A DNA stretch of 42,752 bases from Merismopedia glauca CCAP 1448/3 (lineage in GTDB: Bacteria; Cyanobacteriota; Cyanobacteriia; Cyanobacteriales; CCAP-1448). The position numbers were made by a program, and so were the translations under genes. The notes beneath the pieces are model-generated. The model worked only from the letters and a program-made list of their open reading frames with translations. It did not search any database and had not been told where the DNA came from. This document shows, piece by piece, positions 24,939 to 33,331 of the stretch. Position 1 is the first letter of the stretch. Every line of letters begins with the position of its first letter. The stretch spans positions 1-42,752 of the forward strand of contig NZ_PVWJ01000034.1 of the NCBI RefSeq assembly GCF_003003775.1, in the 5' to 3' direction.

Positions 24939-25490
24939 ATGAGTGCGATCGCCCAACCACCTATAAATCATCAACAGCGATTAGCATTGCTAGCTGGGGA
25001 GATTTTCTTAGAAACTCAGGCTCATACAGACTGGGGTGGGGCACTGACAGCTAAAATGTTTTTACCTGTAGAGCGATCGCTCGTTTGGCAACGTTTAGTT
25101 GATTTTCCGCAGTGGGTTCAGTATTTCCCAGATCTTGTCTATTCCCAAATTATTACTAATACTGCTAAATCTGGCTATACCTATAGACGGCTTTACCAAG
25201 TCGCTAAAAAAAGCTTTTTGTTCTTGGCTGTAGAAGTCGAGATTTACTTACAGGTGCGGGAAATTCTGGGAGAAGAATTAGCTTTCTCATTAGAAAAAGG
25301 CAGTTTTAAAGACTTTAACGCCAATCTCAAGGTTAAAGACTGGGAAAAAGGAACTTTGCTCACCTACTCAGTTGCAGCTACTCCTACTATTCCTGTTCCT
25401 TCTATCCTAATTCAGCAAGCCATGCAGCTAGATTTACCCCAAAACCTCAGAAATATGCGTCGGGTAATTTCTCAAGTAAACTCTAGATAA
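24939..25490 (+). CDS. SRPBCC (START-like) family protein
   Basis: A 183-residue cytosolic protein. The fold pattern is GGALTAKMFLPVERSLVWQR, VDFPQWVQYFPDLVYSQII, YRRLYQVAKKSFLFLAVEVEIY, then a long C-terminal helix with PQNLRNMRRVISQV, as in polyketide cyclase/START-like proteins that bind hydrophobic ligands. The ligand is unknown. ATG 24939 is followed by a HIP1 site within the first codons. Its last 8 bases overlap the end of the S4-domain gene on the other strand. Confidence 0.8.
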   Translation: MSAIAQPPINHQQRLALLAGEIFLETQAHTDWGGALTAKMFLPVERSLVWQRLVDFPQWVQYFPDLVYSQIITNTAKSGYTYRRLYQVAKKSFLFLAVEVEIYLQVREILGEELAFSLEKGSFKDFNANLKVKDWEKGTLLTYSVAATPTIPVPSILIQQAMQLDLPQNLRNMRRVISQVNSR

Positions 25491-26262
25491 ACCGAGTTAG
25501 TTGCACCCGATAGCGTTCTTTTTTAGTTACCATTATTTCTCCGACTTCCAGCCGTCCCTTTCCCCGAATGGCGATTAAATCTCCAGATTTCAGGGTGTAA
25601 CTCGCTTGAGAGATGTCTTTCCAGTTAACTCGCACGTCTCCAGAGTCGATCAGGTCTACCATTTTACTGCGAGAAGTACCAAAACCAGCCGAAGCAACAG
25701 CATCTAACCTCAAAGAGGCTTCTACGGTGGTTAATTCTTTTTTCCGAGGTTCTCTAACTTTTAATTCAGTTAGAGTAATTAAAGTGGCATTGACGGGGAC
25801 AGAACGCACCTGCTTGAGAAAAGTTTGCAAAAACTCTACCATTTCCGGTACAACGATGACTTGAGCGCCACTTTCCCCCAAAACGATAATATCTCCAGTT
25901 TTTTCCCGCACGATTCCACAGCCCAGCATCGCCCCTAAAAAATCTCGATGGCTAGCAGGATCGAAGAGGAAATTTCCCGCCACTTCTAAAGCCGCTAGAG
26001 GCACTTGGGAACTATCTAATGGTAACTCAGCACGGGCTATAGCAACTCTTTGTCTTTCTGCTTGCGGATAACCGCCAAAAGCCACCAGTTGTACTTCTCC
26101 CAGCCTTTTAAATTGTCTCTCAACTTCTGCTAATTCTGGAGGCGATAAGAAGTCACTAACTTCTATTTCCCAGGTTTTAAAAGCAATTTCAGCCAAATCT
26201 ATAATTCGGGCGATAGTTTCCCGATTTTCTACTCCTTTTAACAGTTCTTCTCTAGGTAACAT
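25483..26262 (-). CDS. S4-domain RNA-binding protein (photosystem II S4 domain / YlmH type)
   Basis: A 259-residue protein with an N-terminal alpha/beta region (HRDFLGAMLGCGIVREKTGDI is the YlmH-like signature) and a C-terminal S4 domain (RLDAVASAGFGTSRSKMVDLI, DSGDVRVNWK, DLIAIRGKGRLEV). Cyanobacterial members are named photosystem II S4 domain protein; YlmH/RqcP homologues in Firmicutes bind stalled ribosomes. The exact role here is not settled, but RNA binding is well supported. ATG 26260-26262. Confidence 0.88.
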   Translation of the reverse strand: MLPREELLKGVENRETIARIIDLAEIAFKTWEIEVSDFLSPPELAEVERQFKRLGEVQLVAFGGYPQAERQRVAIARAELPLDSSQVPLAALEVAGNFLFDPASHRDFLGAMLGCGIVREKTGDIIVLGESGAQVIVVPEMVEFLQTFLKQVRSVPVNATLITLTELKVREPRKKELTTVEASLRLDAVASAGFGTSRSKMVDLIDSGDVRVNWKDISQASYTLKSGDLIAIRGKGRLEVGEIMVTKKERYRVQLTRFI

Positions 26263-26355
26263 TAATTACTTTACCGATTGTCCAATCTTTTGGGATCGCA
26301 TACAGTGGAAATAAGCAACTCCTCGATCGTCAGAGGAAACCTCAATGTTCTCATA

Positions 26356-26382
26356 ACTTCTGACTTCTGACTTCTGACTTCC
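26356..26382. repeat. Heptanucleotide tandem repeat (ACTTCTG)x3.7
   Basis: Same class as 15461-15486. It lies between two minus-strand genes, four bases from the end of the gene at 26387. Confidence 0.8.
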
Positions 26383-26386
26383 TAGC

Positions 26387-26896
26387 CTATCCCAATTCTG
26401 TATAACCTTGCAGGTTTTCTGGCTCAAACTGACGTAGAATTCTGGTAGCGAGATCGGTTAGGCTTTGGGAACCTTCTACTACGATCAGATATTTACCCGC
26501 ATTGAGGCGATTCCGATAGGGTAAAGCATCTCCACTACCAAAAATTAAACCAGTACCACCACCAACGACGTAACTGCCTAAAGCACCAGAAGCTGCTCCT
26601 AAGAAACCTCCGATGATATGATTGCCGATTTCCCCAGCCCAAGCAAAGGTGTTTAACCCTGTAATTAGACTAAATGTAGCCCCAGCAAAGAATCCAAAGG
26701 GTACTAACCAATAAGACATCAGTCTAGCTTGTTTGCGCGCGGATGCACTGGGATCTATAAAACCAAATTCGTCAGCACTTTTATATCCTCTACCCAAGAT
26801 AGAAATCTGATTCATCGGCAAACCTTGAGCTTCTAAGGCTGAATAGGCAGTTTCCGCCTGAATTCGGTCTGAAACTACAGCAATAAGGTAATTCAT
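26387..26896 (-). CDS. Glycine-rich membrane protein, general-stress-like
   Basis: A 169-residue protein. The N-terminus MNYLIAVVSDRIQAETAYSALEAQG resembles the alpha/beta start of general stress 17M-like proteins. A hydrophobic middle (WLVPFGFFAGATFSLITGL, then IIGGFLGAASGALGSYVVGGGTG) has glycine-zipper spacing, and the end is soluble (YLIVVEGSQSLTDLATRIL). Likely two membrane segments. Function unknown. ATG 26894-26896; no co-directional neighbour in close range except the S4 gene downstream. Confidence 0.75.
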   Translation of the reverse strand: MNYLIAVVSDRIQAETAYSALEAQGLPMNQISILGRGYKSADEFGFIDPSASARKQARLMSYWLVPFGFFAGATFSLITGLNTFAWAGEIGNHIIGGFLGAASGALGSYVVGGGTGLIFGSGDALPYRNRLNAGKYLIVVEGSQSLTDLATRILRQFEPENLQGYTELG

Positions 26897-27021
26897 AGCA
26901 GAAAAAAGTAAAATATATTATGGTAGAGTATGCCACAGCGATCGCTTAGAGCGCTAGCAGTTATAGCTCAATAATATACAATTTAGCAGCTTATTATCTG
27001 AAAGCTGAAAGCTTGATAAAG

Positions 27022-27095
27022 GGCGAACGATGGGACTTGAACCCACGAATGGTGGTACCACAAACCACTGCCTTAACCACTTGGCTACGCTCGCC
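27022..27095 (-). tRNA. trnH: tRNA-His (GUG)
   Basis: On the minus strand the 8-base 5' end GGCGAGCG pairs with CGTTCGCC at the 3' end (one G-T), which includes the extra G(-1):C73 pair unique to tRNA-His. The D arm GCC..GGC, the anticodon stem GTGGT/ACCAC with loop TTGTGGT (anticodon GTG), and the T arm GTGGG...CCCAT with loop TTCAAGT are all present. The 3' CCA is not encoded. Confidence 0.95.
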
Positions 27096-27173
27096 ATCAT
27101 GAACTCACCTTAAATATAGTAGCACTAAAATTATAAATTGGTCTAGTAGGTTGCAGAAAATCTGGGTAAAAAA

Positions 27174-27563
27174 ATGGTTATGAAAGGACTGGTAGCTATA
27201 GCTTTAGTCGGGTTAGGCTTGGTGATGGTGGTGACAAACCCAAGTAGCGATCGCTATGCTGATTATGCTGTCACTCAAATTCAAGACTCCCAAAACAGTA
27301 TCTGTCCTAGCAATATCTCAATTTTCGGGACATCACTCCAAAATGAATGTAAATCTTTCATTAACAACAATTCTAACCAAATTAAGCAAGTTATTTTACA
27401 GACGAGCGATCGCCAAAATATACTCTTATTTAGTATTTATAAAACTGATTTATCTGTTAGTAAACTAATTCCCAATATTCCCAGCAATGTAGCACCTGGA
27501 TATGAATTTGAAACTATCGGTGCGTTTGGTCATTTTTTAACCTATCAAGCGGAAGCTAAGTAA
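27174..27563 (+). CDS. DUF4359 domain protein
   Basis: A 129-residue exported or anchored protein: N-terminal hydrophobic helix (LVAIALVGLGLVMVVT), then NPSSDRYADYAVTQIQDS, the pattern of DUF4359, with two cysteines (SICPSN and NECKSF) that may form a disulphide, and a C-terminal soluble part ending ETIGAFGHFLTYQAEAK. Such short proteins are common in cyanobacteria; function unknown. Start is ATG 27174, with another Met two codons on. Confidence 0.8.
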   Translation: MVMKGLVAIALVGLGLVMVVTNPSSDRYADYAVTQIQDSQNSICPSNISIFGTSLQNECKSFINNNSNQIKQVILQTSDRQNILLFSIYKTDLSVSKLIPNIPSNVAPGYEFETIGAFGHFLTYQAEAK

Positions 27564-27564
27564 T

Positions 27565-27591
27565 AAGGAAGAAGGAAGAAGGAAGAAGGAA
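27565..27591. repeat. Heptanucleotide tandem repeat (AAGGAAG)x4
   Basis: Reverse complement of the CTTCCTT class. It starts two bases after the DUF4359 stop. Confidence 0.85.
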
Positions 27592-27721
27592 AAAATCGTC
27601 ATGCTGGTTTCATCAATTGCGATCCTGATCCCTTAACTTCCGCAGGAAGTCTAATATATAGTCCAGAAGTCAGAAGTGGGTACAATATAACTGTTTCCCA
27701 ATCTATTTATTAAAAAATATT

Positions 27722-29188
27722 GTGAGTTACTGCGTTAACTATAATTGTGTATCTCCGCAACATCCAGGAAATGGCTTATTTTGTAAGAACTGCGGCTCTA
27801 AATTGTTATTAAAAGAACGCTATCGTCCTTTGAAAATATTAGGTGAAGGAGGTTTTGGTAGGACTTTTGTGGCAATTGATGAGCAGAAACCTTCCCAACC
27901 TGAATGTGTTGTCAAACAACTATTAATGACCGAAAAAAATCCGGCTTTATTAAACAAAATTATCGAACTTTTCCACCGAGAATCTGAAAGATTAGATGAG
28001 TTAGGTAAACATCCACAAATACCAGATCTTTTAGCTCACTTCAGTGAAGACAGGCAATTATATTTAGTCCAAGAGTTAATTATTGGCTCTACTTTAGAGG
28101 ATGAACTTAAAAAAGAAGGTTGTTTCAGAGAAGAGCAAATTAGAGATCTTTTACTTAAACTATTAACTATTCTCGATTTTATCCATAAAAATCAAGTCGT
28201 TCACCGAGATATTAAACCTGCTAATATTATGCGTCGAAACGCAGATAGAGAACTATTCTTGATAGATTTTGGATTAGCTAAAATCATCCCACCCACAGCA
28301 CTGATGAAGACTGGAACTATTGTAGGAACTCCAGAATATGTAGCCCCAGAACAATTACAAGGCAAAGCTATTCCTAGTAGCGATCTATATAGTTTGGGCA
28401 TAACTTGCATTTATTTAATGACAGGAATTTCGCCATTTCAGTTATTTGATATTAACGAGCATAGTTGGGTATGGCAACACTATTTACCACCTCAGACAAA
28501 AGTCAGCGATCGCTTAACCAACATTTTAAATCGTCTCCTGCAACCAGCCGTTAAATATCGTTACGAATCGGCTGAAGCTGTTTTAGAAGCACTAAACCGC
28601 AATCCCAAAACTTCTAGTTCGACTCCTTTAAAACAGACAAATATTATTACCCCAGCTACCCCAAAAGCTAAGACTAAAAAAGGGATCAAACTTGAAGAAG
28701 TTGCCATAGACTTATTCAAAAAACACGTTCTCAACTTGTCAACTAATGAAATTGTTTCCAGTCAAGGGATAGACTACACTAAATTACAGAACTTACTCGC
28801 GCGTGGTAAATGGGAAAAAGCTGACGAAGAAACTCAATTAATTATGTGTGCAGCAGCCAACAAATCTTTAGGAAAATTTTTGCTAATTGGCGATCTTGAA
28901 AAACTCCCTCTAGAAGATTTAGAAATAATCGATCGCCTTTGGCTGAAATATAGCAAAAACAAATTTGGATTCACCATTCAAAGTGAAATTTACGCACAGG
29001 TAGACCAAGATTATCCAAGTTTTTGCGCCCAAGTAGGATGGCCCGTTCACAATCCTCACTTTCTGGATGCTTCATTACATTTTAACCTCCAAGCACCTAC
29101 AGGGCATCTACCCTCTAGACGGTGGATTGGAGGATCTCAATGGTGGTGTCATGCTGAAGTAATGGCAGCTAGGCTGGTCGCTTCTTAA
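27722..29188 (+). CDS. Zinc ribbon - Ser/Thr protein kinase - GUN4 domain protein
   Basis: A 488-residue three-domain protein. Residues 4-24 carry four cysteines (C4, C9, C21, C24) of a zinc ribbon. The kinase follows: glycine loop GEGGFG at 41-46, K65 in VVKQL, HRDIKPAN at 161-168, DFG at 182-184, APE at 208-210; all catalytic residues are present. After a linker the C-terminal 140 residues (from about 345) are a GUN4 domain: DYTKLQNLLARGKWEKADEE, IDRLWLKYSKNKFGF, then GHLPSRRWIGGSQWWC. GUN4 binds porphyrins and stimulates Mg chelatase in its stand-alone form (established). Start is GTG 27722-27724. It lies 96 bases before sirB. Confidence 0.93.
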   Translation: MSYCVNYNCVSPQHPGNGLFCKNCGSKLLLKERYRPLKILGEGGFGRTFVAIDEQKPSQPECVVKQLLMTEKNPALLNKIIELFHRESERLDELGKHPQIPDLLAHFSEDRQLYLVQELIIGSTLEDELKKEGCFREEQIRDLLLKLLTILDFIHKNQVVHRDIKPANIMRRNADRELFLIDFGLAKIIPPTALMKTGTIVGTPEYVAPEQLQGKAIPSSDLYSLGITCIYLMTGISPFQLFDINEHSWVWQHYLPPQTKVSDRLTNILNRLLQPAVKYRYESAEAVLEALNRNPKTSSSTPLKQTNIITPATPKAKTKKGIKLEEVAIDLFKKHVLNLSTNEIVSSQGIDYTKLQNLLARGKWEKADEETQLIMCAAANKSLGKFLLIGDLEKLPLEDLEIIDRLWLKYSKNKFGFTIQSEIYAQVDQDYPSFCAQVGWPVHNPHFLDASLHFNLQAPTGHLPSRRWIGGSQWWCHAEVMAARLVAS

Positions 29189-29284
29189 GATTTTCTTAAT
29201 AATGTCAAAAGTCAGCCATAATAAAGGTAGTTCGAGTTAGTCAAAAAAAACAACTGTAAAACGGAAAAACCGGATACAGAATTT

Positions 29285-30076
29285 ATGCAACTGCCGAGAT
29301 ATAAATTAGAGAGTCGAGCAATTTTGGGCAGAAAAATCTTATCAACCAATGTGTCATCAGCGTACTTATTAGTATCGCATGGGAGTCGCGATCGCAGACC
29401 ACAAGCAGCTATAGGCGAAATTGCCCAAAAGTGGCAACAGCAGATGGAAACGCGATCGCACTCAACTAATATTACAGACTTTTCCAGAGTTGGATCGGCA
29501 ACCTTAGAACTAAATGTTTTACCCCTGCATTTACAGATTAAAGAATTTGGAGAACAGGCGATCGCCGCAGGCTATGAAACTTTAGAAATATTGCCCCTAT
29601 TTTTGCTTCCAGGGGTACACGTCATGGAAGATATTCCCTCTGAAGTAGCTCAAGCCCAAACTTTACTACCTTCGAGATTAAAAATCAAATTACACCCTTA
29701 TATTGGCGCGCATCCTCAATGGAAACAAATTTTTGCCCAGCAAATCGCTACACTAGATACTCCCACCACAATTTTGTTCTCTCATGGTAGTCGTCGCTTG
29801 CAGGGAAATCAACCCGTAGAAGAATTAGCTAGTGAATTAGGGATAACTCCAGCTTACTGGTCAATATCTCCTACTTTAAACGAACAAGTCGCAAAACTCG
29901 CTAATACAGGATACAGCCAAATTGGAATTCAGCCTTACTTTTTGTTTCCTGGAGGAATTACAGATGCGATCGCTCAAACCGTCACTGACTTACAAGCTGA
30001 ATATCCCAAAATCCACCTCCAATTAGGTCAAATTATAGACTCATCAGCCATATTAGAACTTTTATCTACCAACTAG
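29285..30076 (+). CDS. Sirohydrochlorin ferrochelatase (CbiX/SirB type)
   Basis: Inserts Fe(II) (or Co) into sirohydrochlorin. The protein has two related halves: the first metal-binding region LLVSHGSRDRRPQAAIGE, LPLFLLPGVHVMEDIP, the second ILFSHGSRRLQGNQPVEELA with FLFPGGITDAI. The two SHGSR motifs and paired histidines identify the CbiX/SirB class. At 263 residues it is the long two-domain type. Start is ATG 29285; a later start near SSAYLLVSHG cannot be excluded because the first 20 residues are unusual. Together with cobA this gives the first and last steps of sirohaem synthesis; a precorrin-2 dehydrogenase is not in the window. Confidence 0.88.
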   Translation: MQLPRYKLESRAILGRKILSTNVSSAYLLVSHGSRDRRPQAAIGEIAQKWQQQMETRSHSTNITDFSRVGSATLELNVLPLHLQIKEFGEQAIAAGYETLEILPLFLLPGVHVMEDIPSEVAQAQTLLPSRLKIKLHPYIGAHPQWKQIFAQQIATLDTPTTILFSHGSRRLQGNQPVEELASELGITPAYWSISPTLNEQVAKLANTGYSQIGIQPYFLFPGGITDAIAQTVTDLQAEYPKIHLQLGQIIDSSAILELLSTN

Positions 30077-30157
30077 CAGTAGCCCTACGCCAAGGTGAGA
30101 ACACAATTTAAGGCTGAAACCATTGATTTAATTGTATTTTACTGCTGACTCCTGTAC
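30074..30157. repeat. Dispersed repeat, copy B (related to 10611-10694)
   Basis: TAGCAGTAGCCCTACGCC, AAGGTGAGAACACA, GGCTGAAACCATTGAT, ATTTTACTGCTGACTCCTG aligns with the element at 10611-10694 with gaps and substitutions. The first bases TAG are the sirB stop codon. Confidence 0.5.
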
Positions 30158-30160
30158 AGA

Positions 30161-30197
30161 AGTAGCACTTCGGCTTCTTTCAATGCTACGTCTCTAC
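30161..30197. repeat. GTAGAGACGTAGC-family repeat, copy 3 (minus orientation)
   Basis: Reads GTAGAGACGTAGCATTGAAA on the minus strand and then GAAGCCGAAGTGCTACT. It follows the dispersed repeat and is followed by a CTTCCTT heptamer tract. Confidence 0.6.
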
Positions 30198-30206
30198 GAA
30201 TAACTT

Positions 30207-30230
30207 CTTCCCTCTTCCTTCTTCCTTCTT
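30207..30230. repeat. Heptanucleotide tandem repeat (CTTCCCT/CTTCCTT)x3
   Basis: Three units plus CTT, ending 11 bases before the cobA ATG, so it forms the cobA leader. Confidence 0.8.
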
Positions 30231-30241
30231 GCTTTCTAAAC

Positions 30242-31039
30242 ATGACAACCTCCCTCAAACCCGCAACACAACCTCAAATTTCAGATTCAGCTACCTGTGT
30301 CGGTAAGGTATATTTATTGGGTGCAGGGCCTGGAGATCCAGGACTGATGACGATTAAGGGTAAAGGATTGCTAGAATGCGCTGATGTCGTAGTTTATGAT
30401 GCCCTAGTCAGTCCGCAAATTTTGCTGATGATTAACCCTCAAGCTGAGAAAATTCATGCAGGGAAGCGCAAAGGAAGACATTCATTACTACAAGAAGAAA
30501 CCACTCAACTACTAATTGAAAAAGCTCAAACTAATGCCATTGTAGTTCGCTTGAAAGGAGGAGATCCCTTTGTTTTTGGGCGTGGCGGCGAAGAAATGCT
30601 AGATTTAGTCAATGCTGGCGTACCAGTTGAAGTCATTCCTGGAATTACCGCAGGAATCGCTGCGCCCGCTTATGCTGGAATTCCTGTCACTCACAGAGGA
30701 TACAGTTCATCAGTCACTTTTGTGACTGGACACGAAGCCGCCGGAAAATACCGCCCTCAAGTAGAATGGGAAGCTATAGCCCGTGGTTCAGAAACCATTG
30801 TCATCTATATGGGGGTACACAACCTACCTCATATCACTAGCGAACTTTTAGCAGCCGGAATGAGTGTAGATACACCTGTTGCCTTGATTCGTTGGGGGAC
30901 TAGACCAGATCAAGAAGAATTAATTGGGACATTAGAGACGATTGTGGCGCAAGTAGAAGAAACTGGATTTAGCGCGCCAGCGATCGCGATTATTGGTCAG
31001 GTAGTTAACTTACACTCTCTTTTATCTGGTCAACTATAA
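30242..31039 (+). CDS. cobA: Uroporphyrinogen-III C-methyltransferase
   Basis: Methylates uroporphyrinogen III at C2 and C7 to precorrin-2, the branch point to sirohaem and cobalamin. A 265-residue single-domain enzyme with the family motifs VYLLGAGPGDPGLMTIKG, LKGGDPFVFGRGGEE (AdoMet site), PGITAGIAAPAYAGIPVTHR and WGTRPDQEE. It is not fused to hemD or to a siroheme synthase domain. The start ATG 30242 is close to the heptamer tract, and no clean Shine-Dalgarno is present. It follows sirB. Confidence 0.95.
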   Translation: MTTSLKPATQPQISDSATCVGKVYLLGAGPGDPGLMTIKGKGLLECADVVVYDALVSPQILLMINPQAEKIHAGKRKGRHSLLQEETTQLLIEKAQTNAIVVRLKGGDPFVFGRGGEEMLDLVNAGVPVEVIPGITAGIAAPAYAGIPVTHRGYSSSVTFVTGHEAAGKYRPQVEWEAIARGSETIVIYMGVHNLPHITSELLAAGMSVDTPVALIRWGTRPDQEELIGTLETIVAQVEETGFSAPAIAIIGQVVNLHSLLSGQL

Positions 31040-31082
31040 AATATTAGCTATTACTTCTGACTCCCATGACCGACCCTTTCAG

Positions 31083-31184
31083 GTGTATGTTTTAAGGAAG
31101 TGTTCCCTGAGTCCAAAAGGGGTGACGAGATCCCCTTCTTTCTCCCCCTTGTCCCCTGAAACCCGAAATCTGAAAAACATACAC
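31083..31184. repeat. Inverted-repeat element between convergent genes
   Basis: GTGTATGTTTT at 31083-31093 and AAAACATACAC at 31174-31184 are perfect 11-bp inverted arms about 80 bases apart. Inside lies a smaller hairpin AAGGGG/CCCCTT (31117-31137). It sits in the 154-base space between the cobA stop and the gene at 31194-31877, so it may act as a two-way terminator or be a small repeat element. Confidence 0.6.
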
Positions 31185-31193
31185 TTGAGAGGA

Positions 31194-31877
31194 TTACCGC
31201 TCCCCTAGTATAGAGTCTAGACTTTGTTGGTTCCGCACATCCATCGCCTCTACTAAGCCTTGAGACTTAGATTTACCGGATGTAGCGCGCGGTGGGGGTA
31301 TAACAGTTACTTCAGAACGATTCACCATTGCTGTTTGGCGCTGCAAGGGACGTGGTGCGTAGCCATCAGAGGTCATGGGTAATCTTTCTGGTTTCCGCCG
31401 TCTAGAGCGAGTTTTGGGGGGGACTGGTGCAGTTTTCCTGGTGGGGATGGTATTGCTACTTTGAGCCATAACTGGAGAACTAACAGGTTGCGGCTGAGGT
31501 GGAATGCGTCTATTTCTGGCTTTAGCCCTAGTTTGAGTGGTTTTAAGTGGGGTAGCAGAGCCAAATTTCCGTTGGTAGCGCCTATAAACCAAAATCGAGC
31601 TACCAGTACAAATTAAGGCGATCGCCCCATACAGTCCTACCGGAAAGTCAAATTCAGGGTTTTTCACTTGACTAGCTGTGGTTTCCCCAGCAGTCGCCTC
31701 TACAGCCACTCGGCGATCGCCTGTAGGATGAACTAATATTTCTAGAGAAATGGCTGCTAGTAGGGCAAAAAATACCCAAGTTCCAGCTAATGCCAAGAAT
31801 GGATGTTCGATCAAACGAAACCTACGCTTAGCTTTTGGCGACGAGGTTCCTGCACTTGGGTGATGAGATTTTTTCAC
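31194..31877 (-). CDS. Hypothetical two-TM protein with basic, Pro-rich tail
   Basis: I do not recognise a family. The 227-residue protein begins with a basic segment (KAKRRFRLIEHPF), then two hydrophobic helices (LALAGTWVFFALLAAISLEIL and FPVGLYGAIALICTGSSILVY), and ends in about 110 residues rich in Arg, Lys, Pro, Thr and Ser without structure (RNRRIPPQPQPVS, KTRSRRRKPER). A positively charged tail in the cytosol could bind nucleic acid or membrane surface, but this is speculation. ATG 31875-31877. Divergent from the prohibitin gene, 134 bases apart. Confidence 0.7.
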   Translation of the reverse strand: MKKSHHPSAGTSSPKAKRRFRLIEHPFLALAGTWVFFALLAAISLEILVHPTGDRRVAVEATAGETTASQVKNPEFDFPVGLYGAIALICTGSSILVYRRYQRKFGSATPLKTTQTRAKARNRRIPPQPQPVSSPVMAQSSNTIPTRKTAPVPPKTRSRRRKPERLPMTSDGYAPRPLQRQTAMVNRSEVTVIPPPRATSGKSKSQGLVEAMDVRNQQSLDSILGER

Positions 31878-32011
31878 TATCTTTAGTCCTCAACAGCGAT
31901 CTGGCGATCTGCAAACAACGCTTTTCAGTGTCAATCAACTGGAGTTGATGCCAGTTTTACCAACTGAGTTGAAGACACCATAGGAGAATTTAGCAAAAAA
32001 TTCAACTCGCT

Positions 32012-32845
32012 ATGATTAAAATTAAACATATGAGTAAAGATTTAAAACTAGCGATCGCTGGTGTATTACTAATCCTGTTCTTCTTCTTTTTGAATCCTAT
32101 CGTTTCAGTTGGGCCAGGAGAACGGGGCGTAGTCACGCATTTTGGGGCTGTGGATCTGAAACCATTTGCAGAAGGGCTACACGTCATTGTACCAATCCGC
32201 GATCGCGTGGTGTTGCTTGATGTCAAAGTTCAAAAACATGAAGTTCCAGCTAAAGGATCTACCAAAGACTTACAAGATCTCAAAGCCGTTTTTGCGGTTA
32301 ACTTTGCACTGCAACCCGACTTAATTGCCCGTACTTACCAACAACAAGGAAATTTAGGCGAGATAGTGGAGCGGATCGTAGCTCCTCAAACCCAAGAATC
32401 TTTTAAAACCGCCGTAGCTCAATTTACTGCCGAAGAATCCATCATCAAACGCCCCCAACTCAAGCAGAACTTTGATGATATTTTGAGCGATCGCCTCGTC
32501 AAATATGGCATTGAAATCTACGATACTAGTATTGTCGATATCCTGTTTTCCACCGAGTTTGCTCAAGCCGTCGAACGCAAACAGGTAGCAGAACAAGAAT
32601 CTCAACGAGCCGTCTACATTGCCGAAAAAGCACAACAAGAAGCTCAAGGTAGAATCAACCAAGCCAAAGGAGAAGCTGAAGCCCAGCGCTTATTACAGCA
32701 ATCTCTCAATAAAGAAATTCTCCGCAAACAAGAACTTGATAACCAACGGATAGCGATTGAAAAATGGGACGGAAAGCTTCCCAATGTTAATTCTGGCGCA
32801 ATTCCTTTTTTGAACCTGCAACCCGAAGAAAAGGAAGAAAAGTAG
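32012..32845 (+). CDS. Prohibitin-family (SPFH/band 7) membrane protein
   Basis: A 277-residue protein with one N-terminal TM helix (LAIAGVLLILFFFFLNPI) and an SPFH domain (VGPGERGVVTHFGAVDLKPFAEGLH, TKDLQDLKAVFAVNFALQPDL), then a long coiled coil (EQESQRAVYIAEKAQQEAQG, INQAKGEAEAQRLLQQS). It resembles mitochondrial prohibitin and Synechocystis Slr1106. Such proteins form rings in the plasma or thylakoid membrane and may scaffold FtsH proteases. Start is ATG 32012; a second Met is at codon 7. The gene is followed by a GTAGGTTGGG sequence at 32844. Confidence 0.88.
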   Translation: MIKIKHMSKDLKLAIAGVLLILFFFFLNPIVSVGPGERGVVTHFGAVDLKPFAEGLHVIVPIRDRVVLLDVKVQKHEVPAKGSTKDLQDLKAVFAVNFALQPDLIARTYQQQGNLGEIVERIVAPQTQESFKTAVAQFTAEESIIKRPQLKQNFDDILSDRLVKYGIEIYDTSIVDILFSTEFAQAVERKQVAEQESQRAVYIAEKAQQEAQGRINQAKGEAEAQRLLQQSLNKEILRKQELDNQRIAIEKWDGKLPNVNSGAIPFLNLQPEEKEEK

Positions 32846-32923
32846 GTTGGGTTGAGCTTGCGAAACCCTGCCATCGTGTTTACTGGGGTAATATGGCTAA
32901 TATCGGCGGTATAAAGATGTATT

Positions 32924-33331
32924 ATGGCTGAAATTACTGCTGAGGAACTGCGAAGACGTTACGAGGCTGGGGAAAGAGACTTTAGAGGATTGGATTTGAC
33001 TGAGATTGAATTGAGGGGCAAATTTACGAATGCTGACTTCACTGGTACTAATTTCCACTTCGCTCAACTCCGATATTGTATTTTTGAAGGATGCGATCTC
33101 AGTGGGGTAGATTTTCGTGGGATTCACATTGAAGATTGGCTCCAAATTAAGCAATGTATTTTTACTGGATTGGATTTGAGCCAAGCTGTTGGCGGAAGCC
33201 TTATTTTCAGTGAAGGAGACTTGCGAAATGTCAGATTGAGAAGAATTAATCTGTTTTACGGAAGTGCTGTTAACTGCAATTTGCGAGGAGTCGATCTTTC
33301 CGAATCCTCTTGGTTCAATCTGACGGGGTGA
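32924..33331 (+). CDS. Pentapeptide-repeat protein
   Basis: A 135-residue protein made mostly of A(D/N)LXX-like pentapeptides: RGLDL, TEIEL, NADFT, GTNFH, GCDLS, GVDFR, GDLRN, VRLRR, NCNLR, GVDLS. These build a right-handed quadrilateral beta helix. The N-terminal TAEELRRRYEAGERDF is a short helical cap. Function unknown; many occur in cyanobacteria. ATG 32924. It begins 78 bases after the prohibitin gene. Confidence 0.85.
   Translation: MAEITAEELRRRYEAGERDFRGLDLTEIELRGKFTNADFTGTNFHFAQLRYCIFEGCDLSGVDFRGIHIEDWLQIKQCIFTGLDLSQAVGGSLIFSEGDLRNVRLRRINLFYGSAVNCNLRGVDLSESSWFNLTG

Noticed and set aside
24758-24940. 60-codon minus-strand frame upstream of the SRPBCC gene
   Set aside because: No start signal, composition of non-coding AT-rich DNA, and it covers the likely promoter of the gene at 24939.
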